NCBI GenBank assembly: GCA_022432975.1
Contig: CM039509.1
Span: 12,666,095 to 12,730,094 of the forward strand
Reading direction: 5' to 3'
Length of the DNA: 64,000 bases
From: Begonia masoniana
Lineage: Eukaryota; Streptophyta; Magnoliopsida; Cucurbitales; Begoniaceae
Shown here in pieces: positions 12,366-21,654 of this stretch. The notes under the pieces are model-generated. The model searched no databases, had not been told where the DNA came from, and saw only the letters and a program-made list of their open reading frames with translations. The position numbers and the translations under genes were made by a program. Positions within the stretch are counted from its first letter, which is position 1. Each line of letters begins with the position of its first letter.

Positions 12366-12595
12366 TACCCATTATTATTTCCTCATGGGTATATTGGATG
12401 ACAATAAGGAATTTTACGAATAAACCCTAAAATTTAGCTAAAAAAATCATTAGCTTTCACCTGAAATTATACTCTTTTCATCAGCTGAGAAGTTATTGAT
12501 TATTGAAGACAGATGTATGTATTTGTTTTCTAACAATTTATCAATCATCTAACTGAAATTCTTTTTGACATATCGATTTTTTTTGTAGTTTTTAA
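12366..12595. other. Host-layer sequence upstream of the Helitron fragment
   Basis: AT-rich sequence that continues the layer cut by the hAT element: 7481-7550 and this piece become contiguous when the hAT and one TSD copy are removed. It ends with a possible acceptor (TTTTTTTTGTAG) just before the Rep-like open frame. Confidence 0.5.
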
Positions 12596-12823
12596 ATGAG
12601 GGAGAAAGCAAAAAGTTATCTCATTCGTGAATATTACGCTTATAAATTGCAAATTAGACCTTCAGATTTTTCATGTTTACTACAATCAGGTCGACTACTG
12701 CAACAATATGTTGTTGATATGTACGTAAAGATTGAAACAACACTATTGGATTTCTTTCATTCCAACAAAAAAAAAATACGATCAGAGTTTTATCAAGGTA
12801 TAGTTTGTAAAATTTGTGAGTTT
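12596..12823 (+). pseudogene. Helitron Rep-helicase N-terminal fragment
   Basis: A 76-codon open stretch containing REYYAYKLQIRPSDFS, SGRLLQQYVVDMYVKIET and SEFYQGIV. These match my memory of the conserved Helitron helicase-like (Rep-side) domain of plant Helitrons. Intact proteins are well over 1000 residues, so this is a short remnant. The sequence after YQGIV (GTATAG...) could be an intron donor. An upstream acceptor-like GTAG fits the piece being an internal exon, so the ATG is probably not the true start. It shares strand and layer with the RPA-like pseudogene at 3010. Confidence 0.75.
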
Positions 12824-12886
12824 TAAAATTATACAACTAAATTTTTCACGTTTTTTGAGATCAATGCGTTCGGTTTGGCTCGAATT

Positions 12887-14929
12887 TGTAACGCCCCGAA
12901 TTATCTAAACCCGGTTCGCTACACTTCACTCTACCATGACTAAGAAATTTCGGATAAATTTTTAAAACTTCATTCGACATTCAAAATTTGACATTTTCTA
13001 AACATTCAAAACATTTGAAAACTTTGCAGCGGAAAATCATTTAAAACAACAATGAAGTTAGACAAACTGTAGAAAATATTGTTGGGGTGTTTAACGGAAA
13101 TGTTGAAGTCATCTGCCGACGACAAAGTCAACGAAAGAAGCAGAAATAGAAAACCGAAGACTTCTGCCGATGACGTCAGCTGGAAGGAATGAAAACAAAA
13201 GACATCACTCGGTAGGCTTCATATACCGATGAAGTCAACACCACTTCATCTGCCGATGAAGTCAACACCACTTCATCTGCCGATGAAGTCAACACCACTT
13301 CATCTGCCGATGAAGTCAACACCACTTCATCTGCCGATGAAGTCAACACCACTTCATCTGCCGATGAAGTCAACACCACTTCATCTGCCGATGAAGTCAA
13401 CACCACTTCATCTGCCGATGAAGTCAACACCACTTCATCTGCCGATGAAGTCAACACCACTTCATCTGCCGATGAAGTCAACACCACTTCATCTGCCGAT
13501 GAAGTCAACACCACTTCATCTGCCGATGAAGTCAACACCACTTCATCTGCCGATGAAGTCAACACCACTTCATCTGCCGATGAAGTCAACACCACTTCAT
13601 CTGCCGATGAAGTCAACACCACTTCATCTGCCGATGAAGTCAACACCACTTCATCTGCCGATGAAGTCAACACCACTTCATCTGCCGATGAAGTCAACAC
13701 CACTTCATCTGCCGATGAAGTCAACACCACTTCATCTGCCGATGAAGTCAACACCACTTCATCTGCCGATGAAGTCAACACCACTTCATCTGCCGATGAA
13801 GTCAACACCACTTCATCTGCCGATGAAGTCAACACCACTTCATCTGCCGATGAAGTCAACACCACTTCATCTGCCGATGAAGTCAACACCACTTCATCTG
13901 CCGATGAAGTCAACACCACTTCATCTGCCGATGAAGTCAACACCACTTCATCTGCCGATGAAGTCAACACCACTTCATCTGCCGATGAAGTCAACACCAC
14001 TTCATCTGCCGATGAAGTCAACACCACTTCATCTGCCGATGAAGTCAACACCACTTCATCTGCCGATGAAGTCAACACCACTTCATCTGCCGATGAAGTC
14101 AACACCACTTCATCTGCCGATGAAGTCAACACCACTTCATCTGCCGATGAAGTCAACACCACTTCATCTGCCGATGAAGTCAACACCACTTCATCTGCCG
14201 ATGAAGTCAACACCACTTCATCTGCCGATCACCACTTCATCTGCCGATGAAGTCAACACCACTTCATCTGCCGATGAAGTCAACACCACTTCATCTGCCG
14301 ATAAAGTCAGCACAATTTCATCTCCCAACAGACAAACGCACGACATCTACCGATAACGACAATATGACCCTTTCCGATAGAATTAATATACACACTACAT
14401 CTTCCGATTCTCTAAACGACAAAATCACTTAACTCCCTCGGACTGCACCTGCCGATCACTAAACAACAAACTTAATACTCTACATCTTCCGATCGAATAG
14501 ACTACATCTGCCGACACGTGCTACTCACGTGACCCCTTAAGACATCTACCGATAGACATCAACACAACTTCCTTCAACAGAACGCAATAAACCTCTACAC
14601 ATATCCACTGATGCAAAATTATTCGACTCCTACCAATGGACTAAACAACAAATATACAAACCAAGAAAACTTCGACTATCAACCAGACTTAAAACATTTT
14701 ATCAAAAATCCATTCATAACACTCCAAGTCATTCTATTGATAAAAATCAGTAAGAACATGAAAATAAGAAATTCTCAAAAAAAATACGAAATCAAACAGC
14801 TGTAGCCTCGTTTACTAAAAACTCAATGTACTCAAATTAAATCATTAACCACTAAACCTCCTCATCTGTAGACAACATGCTAAACCGCCTCATCAGTTAC
14901 CAAGTTGAAGCCTGAATGCACTCCTTCAA
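12887..14929 (-). mobile_element. Solo LTR S2, left part (interrupted by element A)
   Basis: The left part of a Tekay-type LTR in minus orientation, starting TGTAACGCCCC at 12887 and preceded by GAATT (12882-12886). The same GAATT follows the other end at 31466-31470, so S2 is a solo LTR. It was later split by tandem element A, whose TTCAA duplication is at 14925-14929 and 30394-30398. This part carries the 27 bp minisatellite. It also holds further ATCTTCCGAT / ATCTACCGAT motifs up to about 14560. Confidence 0.92.
13229..14309. repeat. 27 bp minisatellite, about 40 copies, built of alternating inverted arms
   Basis: A 27 bp monomer repeats 37 times in perfect phase from 13229 to 14227. It is then interrupted by an 8 bp deletion and followed by about three more copies with decay. 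Each monomer is GATGAAGT, 7 bp spacer, ACTTCATC, 4 bp spacer TGCC, so every arm is complementary to both neighbours. Because 27 is divisible by three, several frames stay open on both strands; these are not genes. The matching place in the LTRs of element B holds only two or three related units, so the array expanded from a short motif already in the family. Confidence 0.96.
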
Positions 14930-16987
14930 TGTAACACCCGGTTTATTAGAATTAAAATAACCAATTAATCTTCTAAGTGTGAATTTTATAGAATGAAATA
15001 GGGAGAAATAGCAATTAGGTTAATGAGTAACTAAGTGAGGGCATAAGGATAATTGTCAATTTATATTGTGGATAACGTATTTAAGGAAAGAGTAAATGAG
15101 GTATAGCCGTCAATGCTCATTTCACTCTCGATTTTTCAGCTCAACCCAGTAGAGCTCTCCAGACGATTTCCCTTCCCGATATCCTTCAACTTAGGTAAGT
15201 TCTTTAGTTTTCTTCATGTATTGATGAATAGATAACCGAATTAGGACAATGTGAGTATTTTGGAAAAGTTGAGAGAAATAGCGGTTCGGGTTTGGAGTTT
15301 ATTCGGGAATGCTCTATGAGTAGTGTTCCCAAACTAACTCCTTAGATTTCTGAATAGCTTAGATTAAGGTTTAACATTCTGTTTATGAATATAGGTGAAC
15401 AAACCCCCGAAGTAGCTCTTAACCGAGCATTTGCTAGGAATCCAGGTAAGTAAAGTTTGCTTGTGCCTTCGGGCCTACATCACAGAACATTAGGATTTTT
15501 GTGTGTTTGAATATTTTCCTGTTTCATGCATCATATATTTGAAAATATACGAAAATGAGTTTACATGTTTTGATATAGTGAGGAAGTGAACATTCTGAAG
15601 TGATTTATGTGAAACATTTTCTGTTAAGGGAACTAATCCAACCCTTAATGAGCCAGGGATCATACTTTGGGAAAACTGATCCAACTCCCAATTTCGAAGT
15701 GGATCTGAACATTGATCAGTATATATATATTCACTGTTAGGAGAATTAATCCAACTCCTAATGAGACAGGGATGTTCATACTTTGGGAGAAGTGATTCAA
15801 CTCCTAATTTAGAGAGGAATCCGATTATAACGATGAATATGTAACAGAGATGAGAAAAGTAGAAACTGCATGCTAGGATGACATGTCTTCAGCTTTTCAT
15901 GCATTATTGCTTTACTTGCTTAACATTAGGCTAATAGATGAGTTTTGTGATGTAGGTGAAGAAGTTTTAGCAGGTGTGTTTACTGAGTTCACAGAAGGCT
16001 AGTTGGGTTGGAGGAGTGCATCCACACAATGTTCTGGCAGCTGATGGGGCAGTTTAATTGATGTCTGTGGAGTGAAGGTTTTATTATCAATGCTTTATTT
16101 TAGATGAATCGAGTTTTCATAACAGTAGTGATTTCAGCGTTTTGGACAAATTGAGTTTTACTTTTTGATGTTGGTATTTTTTTGGAAATTTGAAATTTAT
16201 TATTTGATGGATGTAGAGTGATGCATTGGTCTGATTTGTTTATAAAGCGATTTCAGTAGAGCAAACAGGTTCTCTTCTTAGATGGGGTCGTATAGGTATA
16301 GTTAAGAGTATTCGGAATGTCGCTCTGTTTCTATCGGTAGGTGATGCCTATCGGCAGGTATTGAGTTGTGGTTTGGTGTCTATCGGAAGATGAAAGTCTA
16401 TCGGTAGATGCGGTGTGTAAGTCTATCGGAAGATGAAAGTCTACCGGTAGATGTCTTATGGAGTCACGCGTGAAGCACGTGTCGGCAGATGTAGTCTAAT
16501 TGATCGGAAGATGTAGTGTGTATTTTAATTCTATCGGAAAGAGTTGTATTGGCATTATCGGCGGAGGGTGTTGCGTTGTTTGTACACGTCATCGGTAGAT
16601 GAAGTCTACCGAGTGATGTCTTTTGTTTTCCTTCCTTCCGGCTGACGTCATCGGCAGGAGTCTTCGGTTTTCTATTCCTGCTTCTTCCGTTGACTTAGTC
16701 GTCGGCAGATGCGTTGTCTTCTGAAACCGAAAGAGTATTTCGTGCCTTAAACCCTCATTCCTTTCGGCTGAATATTTCTTAACATTCCCAATGACTATTT
16801 TAATAATGTTTTTCACAGTTTTGTTTAACTTCATTGTTGTTCAAAAAGAATTTCCGCTGCGAGTTTTAAATATTTTGAGAAGTCTAATCTTGACTGTCGA
16901 GTGAAGCTTTGAATTTATTATCAAAATTTCTTAGTCATGATAATGTTATGGGTAGCGAACCGGGTTCAGATAACTCGGGGCGTTACA
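14930..16987 (+). repeat. LTR1 of element A
   Basis: A 2058 bp LTR, TGTAACACCC...GGGGCGTTACA. A TATA-like TATTTAAG is at 15078-15085. Splice-site consensus follows: donor GTAAGT at 15195, acceptor AG ending 15394, a 51-nt exon at 15395-15445, donor GTAAGT at 15446, acceptor AG at 15954-15955, an 18-nt micro-exon at 15956-15973 and donor GTGTGT at 15974. The complementary intron ends are at 15474-15484 and 15946-15956. From about 16320 to 16720 short CTATCGGTAGATG-type repeats cluster. Confidence 0.93.
15195..15979 (+). promoter_or_regulatory. Candidate spliced-leader module in the LTR (reference copy)
   Basis: Seen directly: GTAAGT at 15195 and 15446, TATAG ending 15394, GATGTAG ending 15955 and GTGTGT at 15974 outline a 51-nt and an 18-nt exon. 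CCTACATCACA (15474-15484) is the reverse complement of TGTGATGTAGG (15946-15956), which places the second intron's two ends in one stem. A GCC-TTCG-GGC hairpin (15465-15474) abuts the first arm. The same order is found in S1, S2, S3, B, C and E with diverged intervening sequence. That splicing really happens is inference. The introns would survive retrotransposition only if unspliced RNA is the template. Confidence 0.6.
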
Positions 16988-16990
16988 GTA

Positions 16991-17001
16991 TGGTATCAGA
17001 G
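16991..17001 (+). promoter_or_regulatory. Primer binding site of element A, copy 1 (initiator tRNA-Met)
   Basis: TGGTATCAGAG begins 3 bp after the LTR end and is complementary to the 3' end of plant initiator tRNA-Met, the usual primer of Tekay-type elements. Confidence 0.9.
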
Positions 17002-17141
17002 ACATTCAGTTAAACTGTTCAAAAGATTACTCATCAGTGCCGATCGTTGCATGGAAGCACTCCAACAACTGTAAGTGTTTAAGTTAATATTATTATTAGA
17101 TATTTATGTGAATAATTCATCTTGTCTAGGAATATAGTGAA

Positions 17142-20100
17142 ATGTCTAGACGACCAGGAAGACCAAGAATACCAAGAGAGACACCAAATCCGTGGAATGA
17201 GGAAGACTCTAGTGTGATTAGGCAGCTGACTGAGCTGATGCGCCAGCAGACAGACATTGTGCGTCAGCAGTCCGATCAGCTAGGTGTGTTGTTGAGTCGG
17301 GAAGCACATGGGAGTGCTAACTCTGGTTCTAACAGTGAGAATTCTGGAGATAGGTTCCGGAGACTAAGACCACCCACGTTTGATGGTCAGTCAACTGATC
17401 CAGTCATAGCTGAAGGATGGCTTAGAAAGATTGAAAGTATGTTTAGGTGTGCCAGCATAGGAGAAGAAGACAAGGTCACGTTGGCAACCTTCCATCTTGC
17501 TGGTGAAGCTCAACTCTGGTGGGAGACAATAGAGACCACCACAGATGTTCTGACCATGCCTTGGTCACAATTCAAGGATGCTTTCTATGAGAAATATTTT
17601 AACAGTACTGTCCAAACCGCAAAAAAATTGGAGTTCCTCAACTTGAAGCAGACGGGGTCTGTGGCCGAGTATAGTAGACAGTTTGAGTCTCTGTCCAGGT
17701 TTGCTGGACATTTTGCTCACCAGGATGAGGATAAGGTGTTCAAATTTGTGCATGGACTTAAGCCTGAAATTTATAGAGGGGTTAAATTCTGTGGAATTAA
17801 GGGTTTGACATTAAGTGAATTTGTGTCCACTGCCCTGGAAGTAGAAGAAGCTGAGAGGAAGTGTGCTGGACCGAAGGAAGCCCCACAAAGGTTTGTTCAG
17901 CCACATCCTCATAGAGGGATGAAGAGGCCAAGTGAAGGCCAAAGTAGCCAAGGAGAAGGAGGAAAGGTGCAGAATGTCAGGAAATTTCCTCAGTGTCCTA
18001 AGTGCTTGAAGAACCACCCCGGGGAATGCAGAATGGGATTTGGGAAATGTTTCAACTGTGAGGAGGTTGGACATACATTCAAGGAGTGCTCGAAGCCTAG
18101 AGTCACCAGATGCTTCAATTGTAACAAAGTTGGACACATTAGTAGAGACTGCCCAAATCCAAAGAGTGGCCCTGCTTTGATCAAACCAAGAATATTCTCC
18201 ATGATGGAGTCAAGTGAAGAACAGCCCGCTGTTGTGTCAGGTACCATATTGATCAATTCCGTGCCTGCTTTTACTTTATTAGACTCTGGTGCAACGCACT
18301 CATTTATAGCATCTACTTTTGCCAATAAATTAGATGTACAGTTTACCCCTTCCATGCATGTGTTTAATGTTGCCTTACCCTCTGGGGAAAACATGCACTC
18401 TAACCAAGTGATGCTAGACAGTGATGTGTTAGTAGGAAATGTGAGTTTACCTGCTGATCTTATTGTTATGGATATTTTGGGATTTGATGTGATCTTAGGA
18501 ATGGACTGGTTGTTTAAACACCATGCCACAATTGATTGTAGAACTGGAATAGTTAGTTTCCAACCCCCTGGTAGTTTGAAACATACCTTCCAAGCTTCAG
18601 AGAAGAGTAAGGAAATGTCTGTTATGACTTCTTTAAATTTTAGACCTTCACCATGCAAGGAGTACTTGTGCTTCTTGGCATGTGTTCTAGATACACAACT
18701 TGTAGAAAAGGCAACTCCTCAAAATATCCTTGTTGTCCAAGACTTCCCTGAAGTGTTTCTAGATGACCTTCCCGGTTTGCCACCAGATAGAGAAATTGAG
18801 TTTGTTGTAGATGTCTACCCTGGAGCTGAACCTGTGTCTAAAAATCCCTATAGGTTAGCACCTGCAGAACTCAAGGAATTAAAAGAGCAGTTGGAAGAGT
18901 TGTTAGAGAAAGGGTTCATACGCCCGAGCTTTTCACCGTGGGGTGCACCTGTCCTTTTTGTCAAAAAGAAGGATGGATCAATGCGCATGTGCATCGATTA
19001 TAGAGAACTGAATAAGTTAACTGTTAAGAACAAGTATCCCCTGCCTAGGATTGATGATTTATTTGACCAGCTCAATGGTGCAAGAGTTTTCTCTAAGATT
19101 GATCTGAGGTCAGGTTATTATCAGTTGAAGGTTAAATCTGAAGATATCCCAAAGACTGCCTTTCGCACAAGGTATGGGCATTATGAGTTTTTGGTTATGT
19201 CTTTTGGTTTGACAAATGCACCAGCAGCATTCATGGACCTTATGAACAGAGTGTTTCATGAGTATTTGGATAAGTTTGTCATAGTATTCATAGACGACAT
19301 TCTAATCTATTCTAGAACTAAGGAGGATCATGCAAGGCACTTGAATTTGGTGTTAGGAGTACTTAGGCAGCACCAGCTCTATGCTAAGTTTTCCAAGTGT
19401 GAATTTTGGTTGGATAGAGTTCACTTTCTGGGTCATGTGATCTCTGGTGATGGAATAACAGTCGATCCAGCCAAGGTTCAAGCAGTTAAGGAATGGCCCC
19501 AACCGAAGAATGCTACTGATATTAGGAGTTTTGTTGGACTAGCAGGATATTACAGAAAATTTATTGAGGGATTTCAAAGATTGCAACACCCCTCACTCGT
19601 TTAACTAGGAAGAATATCAAATATGATTGGACAGAAGAGTGTGAAATTAGTTTCCAGACTTAAAACAGAAACTGATCAATGCTCCAATCCTAACCCTTCC
19701 TGCTGAGAATGGTAAATTTAGTATTTATTGTGATGCATCCAAGATTGGTCTTGGTTGTGTGTTGATGCAAGATGGAAAGGTAATAGCCTATGCTTCTAGA
19801 CAGTTGAAAACTCATTAGAAGAATTACCCTACACATGACTTGGAATTAGCTGCAGTGGTTTTTGCACTTAAGATTTGGAGGCATTACTTGTATGGACAAT
19901 CTTGTGAGATATTTTCTGATCATAAGAGCCTGAAGTATATCTTCACACAGAAGGAATTAAATATGAGGCAGCGCCGGTGGTTAGAGTTCGTAAAGGATTA
20001 TGACTTTGAGATTAAATACCATCCCGGCAAGGCAAATGTAGTAGCCGATGCTTTGAGCAGAGTGACAACATCAGTTTCAGCATTGATTCTTGACTTACCA

Positions 20101-21619
20101 TTGGCCTTAGAATCTGAATTCCTAAAGTTTAATCTAGAGGCAGTATCCAATGTAACAGCTATACTTTCGGCTATAACCCTAAGGCCTACAATTCTTGAGA
20201 AAATAAGGGAAGCTCAGTAAAATGATGATGAATGCAGCAAGTACAAGTCAAGTATGGATTCTACGGACAATTTAAACTTTAACTGTTCTTCTGATGGAAT
20301 CCTTAAGTTCAGAAACAGATGGTTTGTTCCTGCCATTATGGAACTTCGGAATGAGATTCTTTCTGAGGCTCATTCTTCTAGATTCTCAGTTCACCCTGGG
20401 AGTACGAAGATGTATAAAGATCTTAAACAGCATTACTGGTGGCCAAGTATGAAAAGAAGTGTGGCAGAATATGTAGGATCATGTTTGTGTTGTCAGCAGA
20501 TTAAAGCCGAGCATCAGAGACCTGCAGGAACATTACAACCTTTGCCAATCCCCGAATGGAAATGGGAACAAATAACCATGGACTTTGTGGTAGGATTGCC
20601 TAGAACAATTAAAGGACATGATGCAATTTGGGTGATAGTTGACCGTTTGACCAAATCATCCCATTTTCTGCCTATGAAGATGACATACTCGATGGATCAA
20701 CTTGCTGAGTTGTATGTTCAGGAAGTTGTTAGATTGCACGGAGTTCCAAGCACCATAGTTTCAGACCGAGATGCTAGATTTACATCTAAGTTTTGGAAGA
20801 GTTTGCACAAGGCTATGGGAACTCAGCTCAGTTTCAGCACAGCTTTCCACCCTCAAACTGATGGACAATCTGAAAGAACCATTCAAACATTAGAGGATAT
20901 GCTCCGGGCATGTGTTTTGGATTTTCAAGGTTCTTGGAGCAAGTATTTGCCCTTGGTGGAATTTTCTTATAACAATAGTTTTCAGGCAACAATAGGAATG
21001 GCACCGTATGAAGCATTGTATGGACGAAAATGCAGATCACCCTTGTATTGGGATGAAGTTGGTGAAGCACAGTTACTTGGTCCTGATATTGTGCAGCAAA
21101 CTGTTGAGAAGGTTGCTCTCATCCGTCAGAGGATTTTAACAGCTCAAAGTCGACAGAAAAGCTATGCTGACAGGAGGCGCAGAGAGTTAGAGTTTGAAGT
21201 TGGTAGTGAGGTTTTTCTTAAGGTATCACCATTCAAAGGAGTTGTGAGATTTGGGAAGAGAGGGAAGCTTACACCAAGATATGTTGGACCTTTCTCAATC
21301 TTGAAAAGGATTGGAAAATCAGCATATGAGCTGCAATTGCCAGACTCTATGGAAGGAATCCACAATGTGTTTCCATATTTCTATGCTTAAGAAGTGCTTG
21401 AGGGATCCATCTCAGATTGTGGAACAGCAGAACATTGAAATTCAACCTACACTGACCCATGAGGAGAGACCAGTAAGAATCTTGGATTATGCAGTGAAAG
21501 TATTACGCAACAAGAAGTTCCACTAGTGAAGTCTTATGGCATAATCAGAATATAGAGGAGACAACTTGGGAACGCCAGCAAGACATGATGGACCAGCATC
21601 CAGATTGTTCAGGTACTGA
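17142..21619 (+). pseudogene. gag-pol: gag-pol polyprotein of element A, copy 1, frameshifted (Tekay chromovirus)
   Basis: An open frame of 820 residues (17142-19604) starts [13 protein letters not shown]. It holds the Ty3/gypsy gag domain, two CCHC knuckles ([28 protein letters not shown]), aspartic protease ([10 protein letters not shown]) and most of reverse transcriptase ([12 protein letters not shown]). A one-base loss at about 19573 shifts the frame. RNase H (19840-20220) and integrase (20254-21390) follow in pieces. The breaks include a TAG where B has GAG (about 19816), a TAA where B has ATG (20218) and one-base changes at about 21373 and 21512. Integrase shows HHCC (CLCCQQ) and DDE elements ([20 protein letters not shown]). 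The end carries a GPF module and a chromodomain-like tail. The polyprotein would normally make the virus-like particle, reverse-transcribe the RNA and integrate the cDNA; this copy cannot. Confidence 0.93.
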
Positions 21620-21640
21620 ATGTTGAGGACAAAATTCTTT

Positions 21641-21654
21641 TAAGGAGGGTAGAT
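21641..21654 (+). promoter_or_regulatory. Polypurine tract of element A, copy 1
   Basis: TAAGGAGGGTAGAT directly precedes LTR2. It is the expected plus-strand primer site. The same purine run occurs before the 3' LTRs of A copy 2, B and (as a variant) E and R. Confidence 0.85.

Noticed and set aside
13176..14356. Long open frames on both strands (346 and 375 codons) of repeated nonapeptides
   Set aside because: They are an automatic result of a 27 bp tandem repeat whose length is divisible by three. There is no unique coding sequence or gene context.
16991..17001. tRNA-like signal TGGTATCAGAG at several sites
   Set aside because: These are retrotransposon primer binding sites complementary to the tRNA-Met 3' end, not tRNA genes. 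No cloverleaf surrounds them.
17565..18658. Antisense open frames over gag and protease of element A
   Set aside because: Shadows of the sense gag-pol frame, with no domain or start context. Similar shadows lie over B (39095-41440) and D (51759-52700, 56063-56762).
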